Below are positions 17,122 to 26,186 of a stretch of DNA of 64,000 nucleotides, piece after piece. A program made the position numbers and the translations under genes. Under the pieces are notes generated by a model. That model was not told the origin of the DNA. It saw only the letters and a list, made by a program, of their open reading frames with translations, and did no database searches. The stretch's first letter is position 1. Each line of letters begins with the position of its first letter. The DNA is taken from NCBI GenBank assembly GCA_963796485.1, contig CAWCLV010000001.1, positions 186,001 through 250,000 of the forward strand, read 5' to 3'. Source of the stretch: CAWCDJ01 sp963796485 (GTDB taxonomy: Bacteria > Acidobacteriota > Terriglobia > Bryobacterales > Bryobacteraceae).

Positions 17122-20100
17122 ATGAAACGATATTTGCCGCTACTGTGCGGAGTGCTGGCCGTGTGCCTGCTCTACGGCGCAGTTCCGGCCTATAGCCAAG
17201 TTTTGTATGGATCCATCGTCGGGACGGTCGAAGACCCGTCCGGCGCGGTCGTCCCGAAGGCGACGATCACAGTCACGAACACGCAAACGGGGTTGACGCG
17301 GGAAATCACGGCGGACGAGTCCGGCCGGTTTTCCATCCTCAACCTGCTGGCCGGACTCTACGACATGAAAGTCGTGGCGTCGGGGTTCAGGCAACTGACC
17401 CAAACGGGAGTGGAGGTCTCGATTAATACGGTCACCCGCGCCGACGCCAAGTTGGAGGTCGGGCAGACCAGTGAACAGGTGACTGTTTCCGCGAGCGCCG
17501 CCGTGCTGCAAACGGATAAATCCGACGTCCGGCACGAAATCAGCGCCGAGACCGTTGAGAACCTGCCGCTGCCGGCTTACCGGAATTACCAGAGCCTGCT
17601 GGCTCTGGTCCCCGGCGCCTCTCCGCCGGCATTCCAGAATGCCGTGGTGGATACGCCCGGGCGCGCGCTGCGCTCGTTCGTGAACGGCACTGCGACCAAT
17701 AACAACAACACCCTGACCGATGGCGCGGTCAACATCAATATCTGGCTGCCCCACCATGTGGCGTACGTGCAGCCGGCCGAGTCGATCGAGACCGTCAACG
17801 TCACGACCGGCAGCTTTGACGCGGAACAGGGAATGGCCGGCGGCGCCGCCGTCACGGTGGTCACCAAATCCGGCACGAACAACCTGCACGGCACCGGATG
17901 GTGGTACAACACGAACCAGCATCTGCAAAGCGATCCGACGTACTTCCGTCCGTCCGGCTACACCAAGCCGCTGAATATCCTGAACATCTTCGGCGGCAAC
18001 ATCGGCGGGCCGATCAAGAAGGACAAGCTGTTCTACTTTTTCAACTTCGAACGCACGACGGAGCGCACCGGCTATTACGGCGCGTATGATGTCGCGCCCG
18101 CGGATTTCCGCGCCGGCGATTTCAGCAGGTGGGCGGCGCTGAACAACGCGCACGTATATGACCCGCTCAGCGCGCCCGTCACCAATGCGGCGGCCCGCAC
18201 GCCGTTCCCGAACGACATTATCCCGGCGAGCCGGATCAACCCGATCTTCCCGGCTATTTACAAGGGCATGCCGATGCCGAACCAGACGTCGGTTACCGAC
18301 CCGCTGAACCTCAGCGGCAACTACGGGGTCAGTGCGGTCCTCAAGCTCAATCGCAACCAGTACGACATGAAAGGCAACTACAACGTCTCGGCCAAGCTCG
18401 CGACGTGGGGAAGCTATCGCCGCATGGACGCGCCGGTGCAGGGCAAGTACCCGTTTGGCGATATACTTGGCGGCTCCGCCCTCGGCACCGCCGGTGTCGG
18501 CAACACCACGACTCAGCTCGTGACCACCGGCTTCACTTACACCAAGTCGCCGACGTTCATTTTCGACGGCGTGTTTGGGCACACGCGCATGGACCAGGCT
18601 GTCACCATTCCGAATCTCGACCAGAATGTCGGACTCGATGTCTGGCACATTCCCGGGACGAATGGCGGCCAGGCGTTTGCCAACGATACTCGCTATGGAA
18701 GCTCTCCCAACCTCACCGGGTTCGGCTTCTCCGATATCGGCTTCCTCGACACCTGGACACCCGTCTGGCGGCACGAGCGCAGCTACACCTATCAAAGCAA
18801 CTTCACCAAGGTCGCGGGCTCCCACGAAATCCGCTTCGGGTTCGATATCCGCCGCCTCGAAATGAATCACTGGCAGCCGGAAACGGCCAACCCACGCGGC
18901 TATGTCGTTTTCAGCGGAGGCACAACGAATATCCCGGCACAGACCGCGCGGGCGCAAAACGGGTATGCCGCCGCCCTGCTCGGGTACGTGAACTACTACC
19001 AGAAATCCGTTCAGAATTTCGAGATGCAGACGCGGGAGAATCAATACGCGTTTTATATTCGAGACAACTGGAAGGCCAGCCGGAAACTTACGGTCAACCT
19101 GGGGCTGCGCTACGAATATTACCCTCTGATCAACCGCGGCGACCGTGGAATCGAGCGGTGGAATCCGTACACGAACATCGCCTATTTCGGCGGCCTTGGC
19201 GCAACGCCATGGAATGCCGGAATTACGGTCAGCAAGAAGCTCTTCGCTCCGCGTATCGGGTTCGCCTGGCGCATGAGCGAAAAATCGGTGTTTCGCGCCG
19301 GGTTCGGCCTGACCTACGATCCGCTGCCGTTCGGGCGGCCCCTCCGCGGGCTCTACCCCTCTACCATCACCGGTACGTATAACCCGTCCGCCGCCGGCAG
19401 CGACAACACCTACGGCTGGTTCGACACCATCAACCAGGGCATCCCCGAGATCCCGCTGCCGAATGTGGGCACCGGACAAGGCACTCTGCCCACGACGATC
19501 GATATGGGGCCGCGCAGCCCGTGGGGCGGCATGATTCATCGCGGCTATATCATGAGTTGGAATGGGACGTTCCAGCGGCAGTTGCCTTGGAATATGCTCG
19601 CCAGCGCCGGCTACGTTGCGACACGCACCATCCACCAGCTCATCGATACAAACATCAATAGCGCCGGTCCGGGTAGCAATATCAGCCCGGCCACATCGCT
19701 GCCTCTGGCCCAGTTGTACGGACGCACCATTGCATCCAATATGTGGGATGGAATCGGAATCTCCAACTACAACTCCCTGCAGGCCCAGCTCACCAAGAGC
19801 TTCAGCAACGGCCTGATGATGATCGCGAGCTACACCTTCAGCAAGTCGCTCAGCATGGCGGACGAGGACGGGTGGACCGGACTCCCCTATTACAACTGGG
19901 GACCGATGATCTATAAGAACTACGCTCCTTCCGGCTACGATCGCCCCCACATGTTCACCGTCGGCTGGAATTACGAACTGCCGGTGGGCAAGGGTAAGCA
20001 GTTCGATATTTCCAACAAAGCCGCCGACTACCTCATCGGGGGTTGGAAGATCAGCGGCACCTTCGTCGCCTATTCCGGCCTGCCGTTTACGGTGACCGGC

Positions 20101-20568
20101 AGCGGCGCCTCCCTCCAGGCCGTAGGCAACAGCCAGACGGCCGATCAGATCGGGCCGGTCACAAAACTGGACGGCAAAGGTCCGGGTCAACCATACTTCG
20201 ACCCGAACTCGTTTGTGGACCCGCTCGTTTATCAGACCGCGCTCAAGGCCTCGACCGGCCAGACCATCTACCGGTTCGGCAGCATGGGCCGGAACTCTCT
20301 CCGCGGTCCCGGTTACTGGCAGCTCAGCCCGGGCATTTACAAGAACATCAAGTTCAAGGAAAAGGTAAATGCGGAGTTTCGCATCGAATCCCAGAACTTC
20401 ACCAACACGCCAATCTGGGGCAACCCGAGCGCCGGATCCGCGTCGCCGGTTCGCAAGGCGGACGGCACGATCGACATGAGCGCCACCAACCCGCTGCGCA
20501 ATTTCATGTGTATCACCAGCGCGACCGCCGGACGGCAGTTCCGTCTCGGCCTGCGCGTTGCATTCTGA
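17122..20568 (+). CDS. TonB-dependent-receptor-like outer membrane protein
   Basis: 1,148 residues from the ATG at 17122; a GTG at 17113 is an alternative. A signal peptide (LLCGVLAVCLLYGAVPAYS) precedes an N-terminal carboxypeptidase-regulatory-like domain (GSIVGTVEDPSGAVVPKATI, residues ~33-115). A plug-like region (~120-260, FVNGTATNNNNTLTDGAVN) and a long beta-barrel follow, ending in the outer-membrane signature FRLGLRVAF. Acidobacteria, especially Solibacter-like ones, carry many such proteins, thought to import or bind oligosaccharides and peptides. No clear TonB box was seen. It is divergent from the GH42-like gene, which suggests related glycan use. A GC hairpin follows the stop. Confidence 0.92.
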   Translation: MKRYLPLLCGVLAVCLLYGAVPAYSQVLYGSIVGTVEDPSGAVVPKATITVTNTQTGLTREITADESGRFSILNLLAGLYDMKVVASGFRQLTQTGVEVSINTVTRADAKLEVGQTSEQVTVSASAAVLQTDKSDVRHEISAETVENLPLPAYRNYQSLLALVPGASPPAFQNAVVDTPGRALRSFVNGTATNNNNTLTDGAVNINIWLPHHVAYVQPAESIETVNVTTGSFDAEQGMAGGAAVTVVTKSGTNNLHGTGWWYNTNQHLQSDPTYFRPSGYTKPLNILNIFGGNIGGPIKKDKLFYFFNFERTTERTGYYGAYDVAPADFRAGDFSRWAALNNAHVYDPLSAPVTNAAARTPFPNDIIPASRINPIFPAIYKGMPMPNQTSVTDPLNLSGNYGVSAVLKLNRNQYDMKGNYNVSAKLATWGSYRRMDAPVQGKYPFGDILGGSALGTAGVGNTTTQLVTTGFTYTKSPTFIFDGVFGHTRMDQAVTIPNLDQNVGLDVWHIPGTNGGQAFANDTRYGSSPNLTGFGFSDIGFLDTWTPVWRHERSYTYQSNFTKVAGSHEIRFGFDIRRLEMNHWQPETANPRGYVVFSGGTTNIPAQTARAQNGYAAALLGYVNYYQKSVQNFEMQTRENQYAFYIRDNWKASRKLTVNLGLRYEYYPLINRGDRGIERWNPYTNIAYFGGLGATPWNAGITVSKKLFAPRIGFAWRMSEKSVFRAGFGLTYDPLPFGRPLRGLYPSTITGTYNPSAAGSDNTYGWFDTINQGIPEIPLPNVGTGQGTLPTTIDMGPRSPWGGMIHRGYIMSWNGTFQRQLPWNMLASAGYVATRTIHQLIDTNINSAGPGSNISPATSLPLAQLYGRTIASNMWDGIGISNYNSLQAQLTKSFSNGLMMIASYTFSKSLSMADEDGWTGLPYYNWGPMIYKNYAPSGYDRPHMFTVGWNYELPVGKGKQFDISNKAADYLIGGWKISGTFVAYSGLPFTVTGSGASLQAVGNSQTADQIGPVTKLDGKGPGQPYFDPNSFVDPLVYQTALKASTGQTIYRFGSMGRNSLRGPGYWQLSPGIYKNIKFKEKVNAEFRIESQNFTNTPIWGNPSAGSASPVRKADGTIDMSATNPLRNFMCITSATAGRQFRLGLRVAF

Positions 20569-20581
20569 TCTGTCTTAGGTT

Positions 20582-20607
20582 GCGGGGCCGGGGATGCCCG
20601 GCCCCGC
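20582..20607. terminator. 11-bp GC hairpin after the receptor gene
   Basis: GCGGGGCCGGG (20582-20592) pairs with CCCGGCCCCGC (20597-20607) around a GATG loop, 13 bp after the stop codon. There is no T-run. Similar in design to the element at 13199-13220. Confidence 0.55.
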
Positions 20608-20628
20608 GCAATGTTGTATACGTAAGCC

Positions 20629-21057
20629 ATGCACAGGCTGGCGATCGTACTTCTCTCCGCCGTCGCGGTGTTTGCCGCGGACGACGCCTGGACCAAGGTC
20701 AAGGAACTGAAGAGCGGAACCGAAGTCCGCATCCTCAAACACGGGGCCCTGAAACCGATCGAAGGCAAACTGGACGAGGCGCGGGACCTCGATCTGGTTG
20801 TCGTCATCAAGAACGAGCAAATCGCGATTCCGAAGGAGGCCATCGACCGGCTGGATTACCGGCCGGCGAAGCCGGGCGGCCGGATCACGCATGAAACCAA
20901 GGCGACCACCGAACAGCCCGACGGCAAGCCTCCGGCCGGGATGGCTCATGGCGCCGCCGTGCCCGGTACGGCATACTCCAGCAACGTCGTCCTGGGATCC
21001 AAGCCGGATTTCGAAACGATCTACCGCCGGCCTCCCGCGGCACCGGCACGAAAATAG
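20629..21057 (+). CDS. small exported protein of unknown function
   Basis: 142 residues with a signal peptide (MHRLAIVLLSAVAVFA). The mature domain has alternating beta strands, including LKSGTEVRILKHGALKPIEG and DLVVVIKNEQIAIPKEAID, followed by a flexible Pro/Lys-rich tail. The central block resembles an Sm-like or SH3-like barrel of the kind seen in small periplasmic proteins, but I cannot name a family. It lies between the receptor and the DUF4097-type lipoprotein on the same strand, with 46 bp before the latter. Confidence 0.68.
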   Translation: MHRLAIVLLSAVAVFAADDAWTKVKELKSGTEVRILKHGALKPIEGKLDEARDLDLVVVIKNEQIAIPKEAIDRLDYRPAKPGGRITHETKATTEQPDGKPPAGMAHGAAVPGTAYSSNVVLGSKPDFETIYRRPPAAPARK

Positions 21058-21103
21058 GGAACAAACACCGCCGTTCCTCCGTTACTTCTGATCGAGGATA
21101 GCC

Positions 21104-22027
21104 ATGCGAACGAAGTTGATGATTCCCGCGCTTGCGGCCGGCCTGCTATGTCTCACGGCCTGCGACGCAGACTTTGGAAATTTCGAGCGCTTCAACCGCG
21201 ATTTCCATTACAGCTACCCCTTGAATGCGGATGGCCGGCTGACCGTGGAGACGTTCAACGGCTCCGTCGAGATTTCGGGCTGGGACCAGAACACCATCGA
21301 CATCAGCGGCACCAAGTACGGGCCCACGCAGACCGCCGCCGACGCTCTCCCGGTGAATATCGAGCACGGCGCCGGCAGCGCCGATATCCGGGTCGTGCCG
21401 CCGTTCGACCGCAGGGGACACCAGGGCGCGAGCCTCGTGATCCGGGTCCCGCGCGGCGTTCTGCTCGACCGGATCATCTCATCGAACGGACACATCTTTA
21501 CGTCAGACGGCATCGGGCCGGCGCGGCTGAAGACGTCCAACGCCAAGATCCAGGTGCGCGGGCTCAAAGGCCGCCTGGACGCCCAAACCTCGAACGGCGG
21601 CATCGAACTCACGGCGATCGACGGCGATGTGATTGCGCACACGTCCAACGCCCGGGTTCAGGTGGATCGCGTCACCGGAACGGTGGATGTCAGCAGCTCG
21701 AACGGGAGCATTCACGCCGACGTCGGTCGCACGGACAAGCCGGTGCGGGCGGAGACGTCGAATGGAAGTATCGAGTTGACCATCCCGTCCGGCTTTAAAG
21801 GTGATTTGCGCGCGCATACCAACAACGCCGGGATCACCGTCAATGTGCTTGGGGAACTCGACGCGCACGTGGTGGCGCGAACCAGCAATTCCAGCATCAA
21901 CACCGATTTCGAAGTGCGCACGCAGGGCGAATTCAGCAAGAATTACCTCGACGCGCAGATCGGAGCTGGAGGCGGATTGCTCGACCTGACCACCTCGAAC
22001 GGCGGCATCCGGCTGGTGCGGATGTAG
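21104..22027 (+). CDS. DUF4097-type adhesin-like lipoprotein
   Basis: 307 residues. Lipoprotein signal with lipobox LTAC at about residue 20. The rest is a run of short beta-solenoid repeats carrying the recurrent T-S-N-G/S-x-I motif: SSNGHI, TSNAKI, TSNGGIEL, TSNARV, SSNGSIHA, TSNGSIEL, TSNSSI, TSNGGIRL. This is the DUF4097/DUF4098 beta-strand repeat fold, expected on the cell surface or in the periplasm. Specific role unknown. It ends 2 bp from a convergent thioredoxin-fold gene. Confidence 0.87.
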   Translation: MRTKLMIPALAAGLLCLTACDADFGNFERFNRDFHYSYPLNADGRLTVETFNGSVEISGWDQNTIDISGTKYGPTQTAADALPVNIEHGAGSADIRVVPPFDRRGHQGASLVIRVPRGVLLDRIISSNGHIFTSDGIGPARLKTSNAKIQVRGLKGRLDAQTSNGGIELTAIDGDVIAHTSNARVQVDRVTGTVDVSSSNGSIHADVGRTDKPVRAETSNGSIELTIPSGFKGDLRAHTNNAGITVNVLGELDAHVVARTSNSSINTDFEVRTQGEFSKNYLDAQIGAGGGLLDLTTSNGGIRLVRM

Positions 22028-22029
22028 AT

Positions 22030-23274
22030 TTACTGGCGGAGCGCGCCGCCGATGCGCTCGGCAAGCGTTGCCACGAAAGAATCGGGTGAGAACCCGCTGA
22101 TGCGGCTGAAAATCGCGCCGTGGCGGTCGATCACGATCGTCGTGGGAATAGACGTGATCTCGAGCGCTCGCGTGAGGCCGTCCTCGAAATACACCGGGCC
22201 GGGCCACTTCATGCTCGCGAGGAACGGCGGAACCAGGCTGCGGTCTTCGTCAGTATCGATCGAGAGAAACACCACGTCGCGGCTGCCCTCGAAGCGTTTC
22301 CGCACCTCTTCGTAGAGCGGGTGCTGGGCGCGGCACGGCGTACACCACGTGGCCCAAAAGTCCAGCACCACCACCTTGCCTTTAAGGGTTTCCATCTGAA
22401 GCTTCGCCCCGCCCGGCCCGCTCAGCGTGAATTCCATCGGGTCGGAAAGCTGTGCGTTGGGGTCGCCGGCACGCAGCCTCATTTCCCGGACGCGCACCAG
22501 GCCGAGGTTGCGGTCGTAGGCTTCGAGCACCAGATCGCCCAATCCGGTTTCCGAGCCTTTGGCCTTGCGGTAGAGGTCGCCCATGCGGATGCGGTCTCCG
22601 GCGCGGGCGGCATCGCTGTTCCCAGGGTCCTGAATGGTGAAGGCGTCGGCCATGGCGCCGGCCGCCGCGGCGTAATTCCCGAGCGCCTCCTGCCATTTTG
22701 CGATCTCGCGGGCGCCTTCAGCCGTCGCCCAGCGCTCGAATGCGTTTTGCGCGAGCGCCAGGGCCTCGTTCGGCTGGCCCAGATCGCCGGTGGCGCGCGC
22801 CTCGTAGCGCAGCGCGCGGGCCAGGCTGCGGTCCACCTGCTCCTGCCAGGCAGCATCGTGAGGACGGTCCTTCCGCATCGCGGAGACCAGTTGTTCATAG
22901 TGCCGGGCGTACTTCATCGCCTTCGCGTCGCCTTCCTTGGAAGGAACCGCGAGCAGCGAGCGGGTCACCCGGTCCAGGATCTGGAGATCGTCCGGCTGAC
23001 GCGCGAGCACGCGCTCTCCGTAGAGGACGATCCGGCGGTCGTCACTGGCGTCCATCGCGGCGCGAACGGCCGCGCGCTCCAGTTCGGGCCTGCGCGGCGA
23101 GTTGGGGTACCTGGCGAGATGGCTTTCAATGGCGCGGAGGAACTCCACCGGGCTGGTGCCCGCGTCCGCGAGAGCGTGGTCCAGGTCCTGCTGTTCGGCC
23201 GCGGAGGGCTGCTTCTGCTGCGCGGCGCCGACCGCCAGGATGATGCCCAACGCTGCCGCGAGCCGGTAGTTCAT
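22030..23274 (-). CDS. TlpA-like thioredoxin-fold protein with helical N-domain
   Basis: 414 residues. A signal peptide covers the first ~20 residues. Residues ~30-270 are TPR-like helices. The C-terminal ~140 residues are a TlpA/ResA-type thioredoxin fold with active site WCTPC and cis-proline region TSIPTTIVID. It would act in the periplasm as a thiol-disulfide oxidoreductase, such as in cytochrome c maturation or protein folding. Its ATG overlaps the TGA of the upstream lipoprotein gene by 4 nt (23271-23274), so the two are co-translated. Confidence 0.87.
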   Translation of the reverse strand: MNYRLAAALGIILAVGAAQQKQPSAAEQQDLDHALADAGTSPVEFLRAIESHLARYPNSPRRPELERAAVRAAMDASDDRRIVLYGERVLARQPDDLQILDRVTRSLLAVPSKEGDAKAMKYARHYEQLVSAMRKDRPHDAAWQEQVDRSLARALRYEARATGDLGQPNEALALAQNAFERWATAEGAREIAKWQEALGNYAAAAGAMADAFTIQDPGNSDAARAGDRIRMGDLYRKAKGSETGLGDLVLEAYDRNLGLVRVREMRLRAGDPNAQLSDPMEFTLSGPGGAKLQMETLKGKVVVLDFWATWCTPCRAQHPLYEEVRKRFEGSRDVVFLSIDTDEDRSLVPPFLASMKWPGPVYFEDGLTRALEITSIPTTIVIDRHGAIFSRISGFSPDSFVATLAERIGGALRQ

Positions 23275-23885
23275 GGCTTGGGCGCGCGAATCATCTCGGC
23301 GAGTTCCGCCGCTTTGGCCCGGGCCGTGTGCATGTAGGATTCATTGTTGGCGATGCGGTCGAGCATGGGGAGATACTGGTCGAGCGCTATCAGGCGCTTG
23401 CGGTCCATGGCGTACAGAAGGGTGCGGAGGGCCTTATCCACGCCCAGCCGGTCGTACCTGGCCGTGCGCTCGAGTTCGATCCGCATCTCCTCGGATTCGG
23501 ACATGCGCTCGAACCAGTCCTGCAACGCCTGCGCGGAAAGGTCGGTCGTGTAGTTGTACTTGGCCTCGGTCCGTTCGGCGCCGGCTTCGTAGCGGAACGT
23601 CTTGGTTCCCATGAACGCCACCTTCAGGCCCGATTCGAGCGGGTTCTTGAAATGCTCCAGTTTGTCGGTCAGGCTGAAGACGTCGGTGGTTTCGGCCTCG
23701 CTCAGGTGGAATTTCAGCGGCAGTTCGTCATCCGGGGCTTCTTTGTATACCGCGGCGCCGGAGCGTTCGAGCGTGATTTCGACGTAAGCGGGGGTGCTTC
23801 CGGGGAAGCTCTTGGAGTAAAAGATCCGCGGCCCGTCACCTGCGAAAGAGCATCCGGCCAGCAAAAAAAGCAGCACCCACTTCAT
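23271..23885 (-). CDS. exported lipoprotein of unknown function
   Basis: 204 residues with a signal ending in LLFLLAGCSFAG; the LAGC is a plausible lipobox. The mature part is a mixed alpha/beta domain with FHLSEAETTDVFSLTDKLEHF, then a helical C-terminus. No family recognised. It is the first gene of a two-gene pair with the thioredoxin-fold protein, with which it shares 4 nt. ruvC ends 9 bp upstream of its start, so it may be co-transcribed with yebC-ruvC. Confidence 0.7.
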   Translation of the reverse strand: MKWVLLFLLAGCSFAGDGPRIFYSKSFPGSTPAYVEITLERSGAAVYKEAPDDELPLKFHLSEAETTDVFSLTDKLEHFKNPLESGLKVAFMGTKTFRYEAGAERTEAKYNYTTDLSAQALQDWFERMSESEEMRIELERTARYDRLGVDKALRTLLYAMDRKRLIALDQYLPMLDRIANNESYMHTARAKAAELAEMIRAPKP

Positions 23886-23894
23886 TGGTCCCCC

Positions 23895-24386
23895 TCACTG
23901 CGCCAGCCTGCGGCTGGTGGCTTCGTGCGTGGCATAGCAAATGGCTACGGCCAGGGCGTCGGCAGCGTCTTCGGATTCGATAGGCTCCGCCAGCCCGAGC
24001 AGCGAGCGCACCATCAATTGTACCTGCGACTTTTCCGCCCGGCCGTACCCCACTACACTGGTTTTCACTTCCAGCGGAGAGTACTCCGCCAGTTGCATCC
24101 CCGCCTCGGCGATAGCCAGCAGGGCGATTCCGCGCACGTGAGCCAGCTTGAGCGCGGTCTTGACGTTTGCGGAATAAAAAACGCCTTCGACCGCCCCGGC
24201 TTCGGGGGCGTACTCCCGAATGAGGCGGCGAAGGCCGTTGGAAATCTCGAGCAGCCGTTTTTCGAACGGCCACTTCGTATTGGTCCGGATCACGCCCGCG
24301 ACGATCATGCGGTGGCCGGCGCCATCGCTATCGATGATGCCGTAGCCGGTTTTCTCCGACCCGCAATCGATCCCCAGGACGCGCAC
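23895..24386 (-). CDS. ruvC: Holliday junction resolvase RuvC
   Basis: 163 residues starting at GTG 24386, 2 bp after the yebC stop. The longer frame upstream is unlike RuvC. RuvC is the dimeric nuclease that cuts four-way junctions made during recombination and fork repair, working with RuvAB. Catalytic acidic residues D7 (LGIDCG), E67 (VEGVFYS), D140 and D143 (SEDAADALA) match the spacing of E. coli D7, E66, D138, D141. Conserved lysines follow in KTSVVGYGRAEKSQ. ruvA and ruvB are not in the window. Confidence 0.95.
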   Translation of the reverse strand: MRVLGIDCGSEKTGYGIIDSDGAGHRMIVAGVIRTNTKWPFEKRLLEISNGLRRLIREYAPEAGAVEGVFYSANVKTALKLAHVRGIALLAIAEAGMQLAEYSPLEVKTSVVGYGRAEKSQVQLMVRSLLGLAEPIESEDAADALAVAICYATHEATSRRLAQ

Positions 24387-24388
24387 GG

Positions 24389-25135
24389 TTACTGCGCCAG
24401 AGCCTCCAGCTCCTTCTCGTCGATATCGAAGTTGGAGTAGACGCTCTGCACGTCGTCGTGTTCTTCCAGCGCTTCGCTGAGCCTGAGCATGCCGGCGGCA
24501 TTCTTGCCCTCCAGCTTGATCAGGTTCTTGGGAACCATGGCGATGCTGGCGTCCTCGGGCGGCAGGCCGTTGGCTTCGAGCGCTTTCAGCACGGATTCGT
24601 GGGCTTCGGGAACAGAGAGGACTTCCCAACGATCGCCGTCGTTGCGCAGGTCGTCGGCGCCGGCGTCGAGCACGATGCTCATGAGCTGGTCTTCGCCCGC
24701 CTTATCCGCCGGGACGAATACCTGGCTTTTGCGATCAAACATCCAGGCGACACTGCCCTGCTCGCCCATGTTCCCGCCGTTCTTCGAGAAGATGTGGCGG
24801 ATATCGCTGACGGTCCGGTTGCGGTTATCGGTGGCCACGTTAACCAGCACGGCGGCGCCGCCCGGTCCGTAGCCTTCGAACATGACTTCGTCGATTTGTC
24901 CGCCTTCCAGTTCGCCGGTGCCTCGCATGATGGCCTTCTTGATATTGTCGGCGGGCATGCTGACGGCCTTGGCGGCCAGAACCGCTGTGCGGAGGCGCGG
25001 GTTGGCGTCCGGATCGCCGCCGCTCCGGGCAGCGATCATGATTTCCTTAATGATGCGCGTGAATGTCTTTCCGCGCTTGGCGTCCAAAGCCGCCTTCTTA
25101 TGCTTAATGGTGGCCCATTTGGAATGGCCTGACAT
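24389..25135 (-). CDS. yebC: YebC/PmpR-family protein
   Basis: 248 residues, full length for the family. Diagnostic N-terminus MSGHSKWATIKHKKAALDAK and three alpha/beta domains with GYGPGGAAVLV. Family members bind DNA as regulators, and some act on ribosomes to relieve stalling at proline stretches. The neighbouring gene order yebC-ruvC is conserved in many bacteria. An ATG at 25135 has no competing start. It is divergent from the sigma-factor gene, with a GC hairpin in the gap. Confidence 0.95.
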   Translation of the reverse strand: MSGHSKWATIKHKKAALDAKRGKTFTRIIKEIMIAARSGGDPDANPRLRTAVLAAKAVSMPADNIKKAIMRGTGELEGGQIDEVMFEGYGPGGAAVLVNVATDNRNRTVSDIRHIFSKNGGNMGEQGSVAWMFDRKSQVFVPADKAGEDQLMSIVLDAGADDLRNDGDRWEVLSVPEAHESVLKALEANGLPPEDASIAMVPKNLIKLEGKNAAGMLRLSEALEEHDDVQSVYSNFDIDEKELEALAQ

Positions 25136-25153
25136 GTGAACCTCTCAGGTAGG

Positions 25154-25173
25154 CCCGGCCAGGCGCGGCCGGG
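25154..25173. repeat. GC hairpin in the divergent yebC/sigma intergenic region
   Basis: CCCGGCC (25154-25160) and GGCCGGG (25167-25173) around AGGCGC, followed a few bases later by TTTTTATT on the plus strand. It lies upstream of both divergent genes, so it is not an obvious terminator for either; a dispersed GC hairpin or regulatory structure is possible. Confidence 0.35.
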
Positions 25174-25301
25174 AAAGACTTTTTATTATGAATTCAACCT
25201 ATTGAGGATAGCAGAATCAGGAATTTGGCTCAAGGTTAAGGGCCGGGTGATGACCAAAGAAGTATTGGAACGGCGGAGCTCAGGCCATACGATCGGACCA
25301 G

Positions 25302-25856
25302 GTGATTGCGATCGAACAGGAACTGGTCCAACTGCACCAGGAGTGCGCTCCCGGCCTGTTGCGTTATGCGGCAGCGATTTCGCGCGATGAGGAACTGGCG
25401 CGGGATGCCGTCCAGGAGGCCTTCCTGAAGTACTTTGTGGAGCGGAGACTCGGGCGCGCGATCGATAATCCGCGCGGGTGGCTCTACCGTGTCCTTCGCA
25501 ACCACCTGCTGGACCGGCTCAGCAGCGCGGAAGCGCGGCGCGAGGTGGATGCCGCCGAGGCCGAGGGGGCCGCCGCTCCAAGTCAAACCGATGCCCACCT
25601 GCTCCAGGCGGAAGCCGCCAGGGAATTGAAAACCGTCCTGACGCTGCGGGAGTTGGAGTGTCTGCGCCTGCGGGCCGAAGGGCTTTCTTATGAAGAGATC
25701 GGCTCGGTCCTCGAAATCCGGCCCGGCACCGTCGGAGCGTTGCTGACCCGGGTATACCGGAAAGTCCGGGAGACATCGTCCGGCGACCAGAACGCCCGCC
25801 GCACGGTGCAGGCCCTGTTGTTCTGGGCACGGGGCGGTGAGGCCTATTCCTGTTGA
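25302..25856 (+). CDS. ECF-type RNA polymerase sigma factor
   Basis: 184 residues from GTG 25302. Region 2 is seen in LLRYAAAISRDEELARDAVQ and region 4 in LTLRELECLRLRAEGLSYEE with the helix-turn-helix EEIGSVLEIRPGTVGALLTR. The short inter-domain segment is Ala/Glu-rich. It lacks sigma regions 1 and 3, typical of ECF-type factors that direct specialised transcription. No recognisable anti-sigma gene follows; the next 330 bp hold no convincing gene, and then a convergent Tad-type gene. Target regulon unknown. Confidence 0.85.
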   Translation: MIAIEQELVQLHQECAPGLLRYAAAISRDEELARDAVQEAFLKYFVERRLGRAIDNPRGWLYRVLRNHLLDRLSSAEARREVDAAEAEGAAAPSQTDAHLLQAEAARELKTVLTLRELECLRLRAEGLSYEEIGSVLEIRPGTVGALLTRVYRKVRETSSGDQNARRTVQALLFWARGGEAYSC

Positions 25857-26186
25857 GCGGAAGCGTCCGATCCTCTATCGGGACGGCGAGCTTCCAGCCG
25901 CACCTTGCCACTCCCGGCAAGTCCGCCACGGCTCCCCGGCCGCAGCCAGACCGGCGTCGTTTCTCTGACCCGCAGCGGCCCGCCGGGTTCTGAAGCGGCT
26001 CGCTTTCAGCCCCGCCATTTTTCCGATCGCGCCGGCAAATGCCGGGTTGGGGGAATTCCCCTACGGGTACCTGCGATGGCCGCGGGTCGCGGTCACCCGG
26101 TATGTCCGGGTTCCCGCGGCGGCGGTGTTCGCCTGGCTCCGGCTCATCCACTGCAAGCGATCTACGAGGCCACAGGGACGAAATAA
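25857..26186. other. 330-bp region without a convincing gene
   Basis: Between the sigma factor and the convergent TadG-like gene. Short frames on both strands have no recognisable motif, start context or hydrophobic segment. A 43-codon GTG frame overlapping the sigma-factor end and closing within this region is the best candidate for a small protein, but it has no ribosome binding site. No strong hairpin was seen. Confidence 0.5.

Noticed and set aside
17140..20190. A 1,016-codon open frame on the minus strand opposite the receptor gene
   Set aside because: Long antisense frames are common opposite GC-rich genes. It has no signal, motif or start context, and the plus-strand product is a clear outer-membrane receptor.
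23895..24629. Longer ruvC reading frame starting at 24629
   Set aside because: The first 81 residues lie inside yebC and are not RuvC-like; GTG 24386 reproduces the E. coli spacing of catalytic residues.
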